Assembly (NCBI RefSeq): GCF_016742955.1
Contig: NZ_JABBYC010000029.1
Coordinates: forward strand, 1 to 57,349
DNA from: Myceligenerans indicum
GTDB lineage: Bacteria > Actinomycetota > Actinomycetes > Actinomycetales > Cellulomonadaceae
Direction of reading: 5' to 3'
DNA length: 57,349 bases
A program made the position numbers and the translations under genes. A model generated the notes under the pieces. The model saw only the letters and a list, made by a program, of their open reading frames with translations, was not told where the DNA came from and did no database searches. Shown here piece by piece: positions 18,103 through 25,787 of the stretch (position 1 is the stretch's first letter; every line of letters begins with the position of its first letter).

Positions 18103-18930
18103 CTACAGAACCGTCCAGTATCCGTTGATCCACGACTGGAGCGAGGTCGTCAGCACACCCCACAGCCCTGTGACCAGGGCCAGTCCGATCGCGACGAGAA
18201 GGGCACCGCCCGCGCGCATCACCGCGAGCCGGTGGCGCCGCAGGAACGTCATCATCCGGTCCGAGGCCGTCGCTCCCAGCGCGACGAGCAGGAACGGCAC
18301 GCCCAGCCCCACGCAGTAGGCGACGCCGAGCAGAGCCCCCCGCCACACGGAGGCCTCGTCGAGCGCGAGCGTCTGGACGGCCGCGAGAGTCGGCCCCATG
18401 CAGGGAGTCCAGCCCAGCCCGAACACGAAGCCCAGCACGGGCGCGCCCCAGAGCCCGGTCCGCGGCACGACGTGCAGGCGTGCCTCACGCTGCAGCCAGG
18501 GCACCAGGCCCACGAACGACAGCCCCATGAGGATCACGACGACACCGAGGACCCGGAACAGCACGTCCTCCCAGCGCACCAGGTAGACGCCCACCGCGCC
18601 CGCCGCCGCCATCAGGGTGACGAACACCGTCGTGAACCCGGCTACGAACAGGGCGACTCCGGCGAGCACCCGGCCCCTCCCGGTCGCCGGCGGGCGGAGT
18701 CGGAGCGCCCTCGCCCCCCGGCGCCCGGCGTCGTCGGCGGGCGGCGTCGTCCCCGAGGCCTGCACGCGGGCGGGCCCGGCCGTTGCGGCGGACATCCCGC
18801 CCACGTAGCCGACGTACCCCGGCACCAGCGGCAGAACGCAGGGTGACGCGAACGAGACGAGGCCGGCCAGGACGGCCACGGGGACCGCGACCAGCAACGA
18901 CCCGCTGAACGCGAGCGAACCGGCGTCCAT
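18103..18930 (-). CDS. ccdA: Thiol-disulfide transporter CcdA
   Basis: A 275-residue membrane protein of the CcdA/DsbD family with six hydrophobic helices. The two redox Cys are in Ser-Phe-Ala-Ser-Pro-Cys-Val-Leu-Pro-Leu-Val-Pro-Gly-Tyr near the N-terminus and Gly-Leu-Gly-Trp-Thr-Pro-Cys-Met-Gly-Pro near the middle. It passes electrons from cytoplasmic thioredoxin to ResA to keep apocytochrome Cys reduced. An Arg/Ala-rich loop of about 25 residues between helices 1 and 2 is longer than usual. The ATG at 18930 shares its A with the resA stop (TGATG); a GTG three bases earlier is possible. Confidence 0.92.
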   Translation of the reverse strand: MDAGSLAFSGSLLVAVPVAVLAGLVSFASPCVLPLVPGYVGYVGGMSAATAGPARVQASGTTPPADDAGRRGARALRLRPPATGRGRVLAGVALFVAGFTTVFVTLMAAAGAVGVYLVRWEDVLFRVLGVVVILMGLSFVGLVPWLQREARLHVVPRTGLWGAPVLGFVFGLGWTPCMGPTLAAVQTLALDEASVWRGALLGVAYCVGLGVPFLLVALGATASDRMMTFLRRHRLAVMRAGGALLVAIGLALVTGLWGVLTTSLQSWINGYWTVL

Positions 18931-19574
18931 CACGCCTCCTCCGCGAGCACGTCGTCCAGCAGTGCCTCCAGCGTGGGGCGTTCGATCTCCCCGATCACCC
19001 GGGCGGCCACCATGCCCTCGCCGTCGAGCACCACGGTGGTGGGCACGGCCTGCAGCGGTACGACGCCGGACAGGCCCGCGATCACGCTGCCGTCACCGTC
19101 CTCGAGACTCGGGTACGGGGTACCGAAGGTGCGTTCGAACGCCTGCGCGGTGGCCGCGTCGTCCTCGGTGTTGATGCCGAGGAAGTGGACGCCGTCGTCC
19201 GCGTAGGCGGTGGCCACCTCGGCGAGATCGGGTGCCTCGGCACGGCACGGGGGGCAGCCGGCGTACCAGGTGTTGAGGACGACGACGTCGCCCGCCCAGT
19301 CCGTGGTGTCACGCCGCTCGCCGTCGAAGCCGGTCCCGCTGATCTCCACCGGACCGCGGCGGTCACCCGCGTCCCAGCTCTGCACCGAGCCGTCGCCGGA
19401 GACGTAGCCCTGCCCCGCGATGTCGCCCGCGCCGGAGTCCGCGGCGGTGCAGGCGGCGAGCGTCGCCGCGCAGGCGGCGGCGAGCACCGTGGCCGCCAGG
19501 CGGCGGGCCCGGCCGGGTGAGGTGGCGCGAGACGGGGTGCCGCGAGACGGGGTGCTTGGAGTCGTGGCGCTCAT
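18930..19574 (-). CDS. resA: ResA/TlpA-like thiol-disulfide oxidoreductase lipoprotein
   Basis: A 214-residue protein with a lipoprotein signal (hydrophobic stretch about 24-41, lipobox Leu-Ala-Ala-Cys) and a thioredoxin fold with the active site Cys-Pro-Pro-Cys in Trp-Tyr-Ala-Gly-Cys-Pro-Pro-Cys, followed by Glu-Ala-Pro-Asp-Leu. A later cis-Pro lies in Leu-Gln-Ala-Val-Pro-Thr-Thr-Val-Val. It reduces the CXXCH Cys pair of apocytochromes outside the membrane, taking electrons from CcdA. Its ATG overlaps the upstream phosphatase stop by four bases (ATGA). Confidence 0.9.
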   Translation of the reverse strand: MSATTPSTPSRGTPSRATSPGRARRLAATVLAAACAATLAACTAADSGAGDIAGQGYVSGDGSVQSWDAGDRRGPVEISGTGFDGERRDTTDWAGDVVVLNTWYAGCPPCRAEAPDLAEVATAYADDGVHFLGINTEDDAATAQAFERTFGTPYPSLEDGDGSVIAGLSGVVPLQAVPTTVVLDGEGMVAARVIGEIERPTLEALLDDVLAEEA

Positions 19575-20215
19575 GCGCCGGGGAGCTGCTTGGCGCCGTC
19601 GTACAGGTCAGCCACCGGCTCGCTGTAGTGGAGGCCGATGAACCGGCCGTCCTCGAACCGGAGGCTGGTCAGGGAGGCGAGGTTGCACTGCCGGTTGCGA
19701 GGGTCGTGCCAGAGGCGGCGTCCCTCGAACGCGCAGCGGGTGAGCCAGACCGGGAGCTGATGGCTGACCAGCACCGCCTCATGCCCTTCTGCGGCCTGGC
19801 GCGCGGTCTCGACGGCGGCGCGCATCCGCCGCACCTGGTCCGCGTAGGGCTCCCCCCAGGAGGGGCGGAAGGGGTTCCACAGGTACTTCCAGTGCGCGGG
19901 CCGGCGCAGCGCACCGTCGCCCACACCGAACCGCATCCCCTCGAAGTGGTTCTCGGCCTCGATGAGGCGGTCGTCGGTTCCCAGCTCCACGCCGAACGCC
20001 TCCGCGATCGGTGTTGCGGTCTCCTGGGCACGCTGGAGCGGGGAAGCGATCACGGCGGCGACGTCGCGGCCGCGTCCCGTCAGGTGCTTGGCGACGCGCG
20101 CCGCCATCTCCTGACCGCGGTCCGACAGCCGGTAGCCGGGCAGGCGGCCGTAAAGCACACCTTCGGGATTATGGACCTCGCCGTGACGAAGCAGGTGGAC
20201 GGTGGTGGAGACCAT
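19571..20215 (-). CDS. Histidine phosphatase (phosphoglycerate mutase-like) family protein
   Basis: A 214-residue branch-1 histidine phosphatase. The catalytic Leu-Leu-Arg-His-Gly-Glu motif is at about 8-13; Ser-Pro-Leu-Gln-Arg-Ala with the second Arg at about 58-63; and the second His in Leu-Val-Ser-His-Gln-Leu-Pro at about 150. Substrate cannot be told from sequence. It is the first gene of the resA-ccdA-resB-ccsB operon with four-base overlap to resA, an arrangement seen in other Actinobacteria. The ATG at 20215 has GAGG eight bases upstream; an open frame extends to 20377 without support. Confidence 0.86.
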   Translation of the reverse strand: MVSTTVHLLRHGEVHNPEGVLYGRLPGYRLSDRGQEMAARVAKHLTGRGRDVAAVIASPLQRAQETATPIAEAFGVELGTDDRLIEAENHFEGMRFGVGDGALRRPAHWKYLWNPFRPSWGEPYADQVRRMRAAVETARQAAEGHEAVLVSHQLPVWLTRCAFEGRRLWHDPRNRQCNLASLTSLRFEDGRFIGLHYSEPVADLYDGAKQLPGA

Positions 20216-20430
20216 GAGCCTCAGTGTCCCATCGGTTCCTGAGTGATTCAGCACCTGAGGACGTGGTGTGAGCCACTGGCCGCCGGTGATTTTCCCGGAC
20301 TCGCCGGAAGTAGCGGCATGGCGCGCGCCCGAGGCGGTCCGCCGTAGCGTCCGAAGGGCCGGTCTCCCGCATCGCACCGCCGGAACGGGGCAGGTCCGGC
20401 TCCCGGCACGCGTCCTTTGAGGAGGACCTC

Positions 20431-21225
20431 ATGAATGCTCCGTCCGACGCCTCGCAGGCGCCCGAGGCGACACCGCCGATCGTCCCCAGGTCGCACAGCA
20501 TGACGGCCCGGCTCGCCGCCGAGTTCCTGGGCACCTTCGTCCTCGTCTTCGGCGGTGTCGGGACCGCGCTCTTCGCGGCGAACTTCCCGGACCCGGAGAA
20601 CAACACGCTCGGTGTCGGCTTCCTCGGCGTCGCGCTCGCGTTCGGGCTGACGGTGGTGGTGGGTTCCTACGCGATGGGGCCGATCTCCGGCGGGCACTTC
20701 AATCCCGCCGTGACGCTGGGCGTCGCCGCGGCCGGCCGGTTCGCCTGGCGGGACACCGGCGGCTACCTCCTGGCCCAGTTCGCGGGCGGCCTCGTCGGGT
20801 CGAGCGCCCTGGCCGCGATCCTCTCCGGGACCGACGGCGCGTTCGCGGCGGCGCACGAGGGCGGGTTTGCCTCGAACGGCTACGGCGAACTCTCGCCGGG
20901 CGGCTACGGGATCGGCTCGGCCATGCTGGTCGAGACGATCCTCACCGCGGTGTTCCTGTTCGTCATCATCGGCGCGACGGCGAAGATCGCCGCACCCGCC
21001 ATGGCCGGGCTCGCCATCGGCCTCACCCTCACCCTGATCCACCTCGTCTCCATCCCGGTGACGAACACGTCGGTGAACCCCGCCCGCTCCCTCGCCGCCG
21101 CGGTGTACGGCGGCGGCGAATGGCTGGGGCAGGTGTGGCTGTTCTTCGTCTTCCCGGTCCTCGGCGCACTGATCGCCGGGTTCGCCTACAAGGCTTTGTT
21201 CGGCCCCACCGCCGCAGAGGGCTGA
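20431..21225 (+). CDS. aqpZ: Aquaporin, AqpZ-like water channel
   Basis: A 264-residue MIP channel with a 22-residue hydrophilic N-terminal extension and six hydrophobic helices. The two pore motifs are His-Phe-Asn-Pro-Ala-Val-Thr (NPA at 91-93) and Val-Asn-Pro-Ala-Arg-Ser (216-219). The sequence around the second, His-Leu-Val-Ser-Ile-Pro-Val-Thr-Asn-Thr-Ser-Val-Asn-Pro-Ala-Arg, supplies the selectivity-filter His204, Thr and Arg219 of AqpZ, so water rather than glycerol is the likely substrate. ATG at 20431 has GAGGAGG nine bases upstream. The 215 bases before it hold no gene. Confidence 0.92.
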   Translation: MNAPSDASQAPEATPPIVPRSHSMTARLAAEFLGTFVLVFGGVGTALFAANFPDPENNTLGVGFLGVALAFGLTVVVGSYAMGPISGGHFNPAVTLGVAAAGRFAWRDTGGYLLAQFAGGLVGSSALAAILSGTDGAFAAAHEGGFASNGYGELSPGGYGIGSAMLVETILTAVFLFVIIGATAKIAAPAMAGLAIGLTLTLIHLVSIPVTNTSVNPARSLAAAVYGGGEWLGQVWLFFVFPVLGALIAGFAYKALFGPTAAEG

Positions 21226-21349
21226 GCGCGCCGGGCCGGAGCCGGCCCGGCATGGCGGTCGGGTCTCGCGGTGGCCAGGAACGGGCCGCACCCGGCGAGC
21301 AGCCAGGGGTCTCGGAGGCGATCGGGGGCTCCGATGCCGCGGGAGCGCT

Positions 21350-21428
21350 GCGTGTGGTCGGTCGTTTGGCGTGTGGTCGGTCAATCACTTGACCGACCAC
21401 ACGCCAAACGACCGACCACACGCCAAAC
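21350..21428. repeat. Perfect 35-bp inverted repeat built from 19-bp units
   Basis: Arms 21350-21384 and 21389-21423 are perfectly complementary with a TCAC loop. The right side is two tandem copies of a 19-bp unit (21391-21409, 21410-21428; GACCGACCACACGCCAAAC). The left arm contains the same unit inverted. It lies in the 468-base gap between convergent aqpZ and the MarR gene, so it can end transcription from both sides, but the modular make-up is unusual. No gene is supported in this gap. Confidence 0.9.
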
Positions 21429-21517
21429 CCCCGACCACGCGGAAGGGCCTCCGACGACGTGCGGGACCACACGCACGTCCCCGTCGGGGTGGGCCGCACC
21501 CCCGGCGGCTCCGCCTC

Positions 21518-21656
21518 ACGCAACAAGCTCGCAGCGGCAGCAGCGGGGCCACATCCCGGCAACACGCACCCCACGCAACAAGCTCGCAGCGGTAGCAGCG
21601 GGGCCACATCCCGGCAACACGCACCCCACGCAACGAGCTCGCGGCCGGCAGCAGTC
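21518..21656. repeat. Tandem repeat, 55-bp period, two full copies plus a diverged third
   Basis: Copy 1 (21518-21572) and copy 2 (21573-21627) differ at one base. Copy 3 begins at 21628 and decays after about 28 bases. A 22-base piece of copy 3 (21635-21656) matches 21718-21739, inside the 3' end of the MarR gene, at 20 of 22 positions, so the array may have grown from that gene end. Confidence 0.88.
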
Positions 21657-21693
21657 AGGGCCCTCGGACGCGGATACCGCGTGCGCGCGGGCG

Positions 21694-22185
21694 TCAGCAG
21701 TCGGCCGCGCCCTCGCTGAGTTCGCGGCGGGCAGCAGTCCCGACCTTGCTCATGATGCGACCGAGCGCCTCCAGCTCCTCCGGGTCGAGGACGTCGACGA
21801 GCAGCCGGCGCACCGCGCGCACATGCCCGGGCGCGGCGGCCACGAGCGCCTCGTAGCCGAGGTCCGTCATGCGGCAGTTCACGCCGCGCCGGTCCCCGTC
21901 CGCGGCACACCGGCTCACGAGACCTCGCTGCTCCATCCGCGTCACGGTGTGCGTCAGGCGGCTGCGCGACAGCACGAGGCCGTCCGCGAGCGCCGACATG
22001 CGCTGGGTTCGGTCGGGCTGTTCGGAGAGCTGCACCAGCAGGGTGTACTCCCCGATGTTGAGATCGAGCTCGGCGTCGTGCGCGGCACCGAGCGCCTCGA
22101 AGAACCGGGCGTTCCCAGCCAGGAAGGCGCGCCAGGCGATCTGCTGCCACTCGTCGAGCCAGCGCACGTCGTTCGTCTCGCCCAT
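21694..22185 (-). CDS. MarR family transcriptional regulator
   Basis: A 163-residue winged-helix regulator. The recognition helix and wing are in Leu-Val-Leu-Ser-Arg-Ser-Arg-Leu-Thr-His-Thr-Val-Thr-Arg-Met-Glu (about 68-83) followed by Asp-Gly-Asp-Arg-Arg-Gly (about 94-99), typical of MarR. It is divergent from the YceI gene, and a palindrome in the shared upstream region is the expected binding site. The ATG at 22185 is chosen because the helical domain starts just after it; the open frame reaches 22302, which would run through the palindrome. Ligand unknown. The C-terminus ends Ala-Ala-Asp-Cys and overlaps repeat-like sequence. Confidence 0.85.
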   Translation of the reverse strand: MGETNDVRWLDEWQQIAWRAFLAGNARFFEALGAAHDAELDLNIGEYTLLVQLSEQPDRTQRMSALADGLVLSRSRLTHTVTRMEQRGLVSRCAADGDRRGVNCRMTDLGYEALVAAAPGHVRAVRRLLVDVLDPEELEALGRIMSKVGTAARRELSEGAADC

Positions 22186-22286
22186 CCCCTTGCCGACCTC
22201 CTCGGGTGCGGTTCGCCCACGGGCCCGGCAGATCACATCCGGCCCTGGGAATACTTTACGGAGCAGAGTATGTTGGGCCAGGCGTT

Positions 22287-22306
22287 GTAGTTGAGATATC
22301 AACTAC
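22287..22306. promoter_or_regulatory. MarR-type operator candidate
   Basis: Perfect 8-base arms GTAGTTGA and TCAACTAC around GATA. It is the strongest dyad between the divergent MarR and YceI genes, 55 bases before the YceI ATG, and is positioned to block the promoter region. Confidence 0.6.
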
Positions 22307-22360
22307 TTGATCGCCGGGACCGCTCCAGCGGCCGCCAGCACGACAACAAGGAGAACAACC

Positions 22361-22912
22361 ATGGCCACCCCGCTCCCCGCCGGCATTGCCGCGGGCACCT
22401 ACGACATCGACCCCTCGCACTCCACCGCCGCCTTCTCCGTGCGCCACGCGGGCATCGCCAAGGTGCGCGGCACGATCGACATCGCCTCGGGCACGATCAC
22501 TGTGGGCGAGGACGTCGAGTCGTCCGGCGTCACGGCCGAGCTGGACGCGAAGTCGGTCAACACCGGCGACTCCGGCCGCGACCAGCACCTGGTGAGCGCC
22601 GACTTCTGGGGTGCCGACGAGAACCCGGCCTGGACCTTCCAGTCCGGCGGCGTGCAGGTGGACGGCGGCGACATCACGGTCGCCGGCGACCTGACCATCA
22701 ACGGCATCACCAAGGCCGTGGAGCTGGCCGGGGAGTTCACGGGCACCGCGACGGACCCGTTCGGCAACGCCCGCGCGGGCTTCGAGGCGAGCACGGAGAT
22801 CAACCGCAAGGACTTCGGCATCACCTGGAACGCCGCGCTGGAGACCGGCGGCGTGCTGGTCAGCGACAAGGTGAAGATCACGCTGGACGTCTCGGCCATC
22901 TCCAAGAACTGA
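22361..22912 (+). CDS. YceI family lipid-binding-like protein
   Basis: A 183-residue YceI/lipocalin-like protein: Tyr-Asp-Ile-Asp-Pro-Ser-His-Ser near the start, Phe-Ser-Val-Arg-His, then alternating beta-strands and Gly-Asp-Leu-Thr-Ile-Asn-Gly-Ile-Thr-Lys in the second half. YceI proteins bind isoprenoid chains such as polyprenols or quinones in a beta-barrel. No signal peptide is seen, so this one appears cytoplasmic. ATG at 22361 has AAGGAG eight bases upstream. The MarR/YceI divergent pairing is frequent in Actinobacteria. Confidence 0.88.
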   Translation: MATPLPAGIAAGTYDIDPSHSTAAFSVRHAGIAKVRGTIDIASGTITVGEDVESSGVTAELDAKSVNTGDSGRDQHLVSADFWGADENPAWTFQSGGVQVDGGDITVAGDLTINGITKAVELAGEFTGTATDPFGNARAGFEASTEINRKDFGITWNAALETGGVLVSDKVKITLDVSAISKN

Positions 22913-22987
22913 CCTAGTCCACCCTGGCCGGACCGTACGGACCTGGCCCGGTGTGCCCCACGGCAGGGCCGGGCACGCCCGGCAACA

Positions 22988-23067
22988 AGTCTCCCGTCCC
23001 GACCACGAGCCTTCCGCACACCGTCCGAGACGCGTGCACGGAAGGCTCGTGGTCGGGACGGGAGACT
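22988..23067. repeat. Perfect 29-bp inverted repeat after the YceI gene
   Basis: Arms 22988-23016 and 23039-23067 are perfectly complementary, with a 22-base loop. It begins 75 bases after the YceI stop in the 447-base gap between two convergent genes. It could act as a terminator, but there is no T-tract and the loop is large. No gene is supported in the gap. Confidence 0.9.
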
Positions 23068-23143
23068 CATGTCAGGGCGGGGAACCCTCCTCGCGACAGG
23101 AGACCCATCTCAGGTCGGGGAACGCACGTCTGCCCGGGAAGCC

Positions 23144-23211
23144 CATGCCCTCGCCAGATCCATGCCCTCGCCAGCCCTATGCCCTCACCAGCCCCATGGC
23201 CTCACCGAAGA
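23144..23211. repeat. Four tandem copies of a 17-bp unit
   Basis: Units at 23144, 23161, 23178 and 23195 follow the pattern CATGCCCTCRCCAGNNC with increasing divergence; the fourth is the weakest. They show no coding bias or spacers. Confidence 0.8.
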
Positions 23212-23297
23212 GCCATGCCCGGGGCAGCGAGCCCGCCGGGACAGGGCGCCCGTGCCGGGCGCCGGCGGAAGAGGACCCCGGCAAGCAGAGCCCGGCG

Positions 23298-23361
23298 AGC
23301 AGGACCCCCGGCAGGCAGAGCGTCCGGCAAGCAGGACCCCCGGCAGGCAGAGCGTCCGGTC
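23298..23361. repeat. Tandem 32-bp direct repeat ending at the XRE-cupin stop codon
   Basis: Copies 23298-23329 and 23330-23361 are identical except at the last two bases. A degraded half copy precedes them at about 23282-23297. The array ends at the stop codon (23360-23362) of the minus-strand regulator gene. Confidence 0.85.
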
Positions 23362-23953
23362 AGGGATGCACGATCAGCCAGGTCGCGACGGCGGGTCGCA
23401 CCCCGGCGTTCCACACCCGATGTGGCACGGAGCACGGGTAGCTGATCGAGTCACCGGCCGCGAGCACCACCTCGTCGTCGGCCAGCTCGACCGTGAGCTC
23501 GCCCGAGACGACGTTGCCGATCTCGTAGCCCTCGTGCTTGAACAGCCCCGCGTCACCCAGCGTGGCTGTCGCGCCGGGCGGGTAGACGGACTCGAAGAAG
23601 TCGAGGCCGCTCGTCGGGTGCGGTGAGAGCCGGCGGAAGGAGACCCCGCCGTCGAGCGTCACCGGCGACACCTCCCAGGCCCTCGTGACCGCGACCCCCG
23701 AGCGCTCCAGCCCCGCAGCCCCGCCGCGCGGCCCGGCCGCCGCCTCCGGCGGTTCGAACACGTCTGCCAGCGGCACCCCGAGCGCGTCCGTGATGGCGAG
23801 CAGGCGGACCACGGAAGGGCGCATCACATCCCGCTCGATCTGCGACACGGCGCTTGCGGAGATGCCGAGCGTGGCCGCCAGGCTTCGCGCGGAGACACCG
23901 CGCGCTTCACGGAGGGCACGTAGTCGGGCACCGAGCGACGGTTCGGAGGACAC
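23360..23953 (-). CDS. XRE family regulator with C-terminal cupin domain
   Basis: A 197-residue protein. An N-terminal Cro/C1 helix-turn-helix (about 7-60, with Ser-Leu-Ala-Ala-Thr-Leu-Gly-Ile-Ser-Ala-Ser-Ala-Val-Ser-Gln-Ile-Glu) is followed by a cupin domain (about 120-195) with Glu-Gly-Tyr-Glu-Ile-Gly-Asn-Val-Val-Ser-Gly-Glu and Tyr-Pro-Cys-Ser-Val-Pro-His. Such proteins often sense a small metabolite and control the adjacent catabolic or transport gene. GTG at 23953 is chosen because TACGAT lies six bases upstream (23960-23965); another GTG at 24001 has no support. It is divergent from the NCS1 permease, its likely target. Confidence 0.85.
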   Translation of the reverse strand: MSSEPSLGARLRALREARGVSARSLAATLGISASAVSQIERDVMRPSVVRLLAITDALGVPLADVFEPPEAAAGPRGGAAGLERSGVAVTRAWEVSPVTLDGGVSFRRLSPHPTSGLDFFESVYPPGATATLGDAGLFKHEGYEIGNVVSGELTVELADDEVVLAAGDSISYPCSVPHRVWNAGVRPAVATWLIVHP

Positions 23954-24160
23954 GGCCGAATCGTACGGTCGAGCCGGGTCGGGATGCGCCCCCGGCGACA
24001 CGACACGCCGCGTGACACGCTCGGTGAATCTCTCGTAACACTCGTGAAGTGATTACTGAACATGAGCCTTACCGCCTCGTTACTTCGGCGAAACCGCGGA
24101 GAGCCTGTTAACCCATAGCTTCATGGGGCACGGAATCCCCTCCCCCGGAAGGCACGGCTC

Positions 24161-25777
24161 ATGACCGAGAACACGGAGGTGTCGTCGCCGATGGCGACCG
24201 CACCGTCGAGCCCCACCAGCACGCCCCCGCCGAGCGAGTACGACCTGGTGGAGGCCGCAGGCCATCCCGTCGGCTCCGGCAACGTCAAGGCCTCCTACGA
24301 CCCTCGGCTGGCCAACGAGGACCTGGCGCCCCTGCGGCAACAGAAGTGGTCGTCGTACAACATCTTCGCCTTCTGGATGTCCGACGTGCACAGCGTCGGC
24401 GGCTACGTCACCGCCGGAAGCCTCTTCGCCCTCGGCATCGCGAGCTGGCAGGTGCTGCTGGCGCTGCTCGTGGGCATCGTGATCGTCCAGGTGTTCACCA
24501 ACCTGGTCGCGAAGCCCAGCCAGAGCACCGGCGTCCCGTACCCCGTGATCAACCGGGCCGTCTTCGGGATCCGAGGCGCGAACATCCCCGCCATCATCCG
24601 CGGACTCATCGCCGTGGCCTGGTACGGCGTCCAGACGTTCCTGGCGGCCGAGTCCCTGAACATCGTCTTCCTCAAGTTCGTGCCCGGCGCGGAGGCGCTC
24701 GTCGAGCCGTCGTTCCTGGGGCTCAGCGCCCTGGGCTGGATCTCGTACGCCATTCTCTGGGTGGCCCAGGCCGCGGTCTTCTGGAACGGGATGGAGACCA
24801 TCCGCCGGTTCATCGACTGGGCGGGGCCGGCCGTCTACGTCGTGATGATCGTGCTGGCCGTCTACCTGGTCTCGCAGGCCGGCTGGTCGAACATCAGCCT
24901 GAGCCTCGCCGAGGGCGAGCCGCTCGGCGGCTGGGAGCAGGTGGGCGTGTTCTGCACCGCCGTCGCCATCGTGGTGTCCTACTTCTCCGGGCCGATGCTG
25001 AACTTCGGGGACTTCGCGCGGTACGGCCGGTCGTTCGCGGCCGTCAAGAAGGGCAACCTGCTCGGCCTGCCCGTGAACTTCCTGTTCTTCTCTCTGCTGA
25101 CGGTCATCACGGCGTCCGCGACCATCCCCGTCTTCGGAGAGCTCATCACCGACCCGATCCACACGGTCGAGCGCATCGACGCCCCGTTCGCCATCCTGCT
25201 GGGCGGCCTGACCTTCGTCACCGCGACGGTCGGCATCAACATCGTGGCCAACTTCATCTCCCCCGCCTTCGACTTCTCCAACGTGGCCCCGCAGAAGATC
25301 AGCTGGCGGATGGGCGGCATGATCGCCGCCGTCGGCTCCGTGGTACTCCTGCCCTGGAACTGGTACGACGACGCCGACGCGATCCACTACACGCTCGGCG
25401 TGCTCGGCGCCCTGATCGGACCGCTCTTCGGCATCCTCATCGCCGGGTACTACGTCGCCGCCCGCCAGCGCATCCGGGTGGACGACATGTACACGATGTC
25501 CGAGGGAGGCGCCTACTGGTACCGGAACGGGTACAACCGCAACGGTGTCCTGGCCATCCTCCTGGCCGGCGTCCCGACCGTCCTGCTGGGCGTCCTGCCC
25601 AAGCTGGTGGCCGATCTCGGCTGGTTCGACATCTCCTGGATCGGCAACTGGACCTGGTTCATCGGCTGCGGGCTGGGCTTCGGCGTGTTCTGGGCGCTGG
25701 AGCGCCGGAACCCGCAGGTGCCGTCGTTCGACGGCGTCACCGAGGGCGTGGCCGACGGCGCCGCCGGTACGGCATGA
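24161..25777 (+). CDS. NCS1 family nucleobase/hydantoin/allantoin permease
   Basis: A 538-residue transporter with about twelve membrane helices and a hydrophilic N-terminus of roughly 60 residues. Family-type sequences: Asn-Ile-Phe-Ala-Phe-Trp-Met-Ser-Asp-Val-His-Ser in helix 1, Gly-Val-Pro-Tyr-Pro-Val-Ile-Asn-Arg-Ala-Val-Phe-Gly between helices 2 and 3, and Phe-Ser-Gly-Pro-Met-Leu-Asn-Phe-Gly-Asp-Phe-Ala-Arg-Tyr. NCS1 carriers import cytosine, uracil, allantoin or hydantoins with Na+ or H+. The racemase gene ten bases downstream favours a hydantoin or allantoin-type substrate, which is inference. ATG at 24161 is preceded by a GGAAGG site. Confidence 0.88.
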   Translation: MTENTEVSSPMATAPSSPTSTPPPSEYDLVEAAGHPVGSGNVKASYDPRLANEDLAPLRQQKWSSYNIFAFWMSDVHSVGGYVTAGSLFALGIASWQVLLALLVGIVIVQVFTNLVAKPSQSTGVPYPVINRAVFGIRGANIPAIIRGLIAVAWYGVQTFLAAESLNIVFLKFVPGAEALVEPSFLGLSALGWISYAILWVAQAAVFWNGMETIRRFIDWAGPAVYVVMIVLAVYLVSQAGWSNISLSLAEGEPLGGWEQVGVFCTAVAIVVSYFSGPMLNFGDFARYGRSFAAVKKGNLLGLPVNFLFFSLLTVITASATIPVFGELITDPIHTVERIDAPFAILLGGLTFVTATVGINIVANFISPAFDFSNVAPQKISWRMGGMIAAVGSVVLLPWNWYDDADAIHYTLGVLGALIGPLFGILIAGYYVAARQRIRVDDMYTMSEGGAYWYRNGYNRNGVLAILLAGVPTVLLGVLPKLVADLGWFDISWIGNWTWFIGCGLGFGVFWALERRNPQVPSFDGVTEGVADGAAGTA

Positions 25778-25787
25778 GGCGGCGCCG

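Noticed and set aside
21518..21656. CRISPR array
   Set aside because: The repeats are directly tandem at 55 bp with no unique spacers, and no cas gene is present.
21226..21693. Small open frames in the repeat-rich gap after aqpZ
   Set aside because: They follow the repeat period, have no ribosome-binding site and show no family resemblance.
23144..23361. CRISPR or integron-like array from the 17-bp and 32-bp repeats
   Set aside because: Short, contiguous units without spacers, attC structure or integrase.
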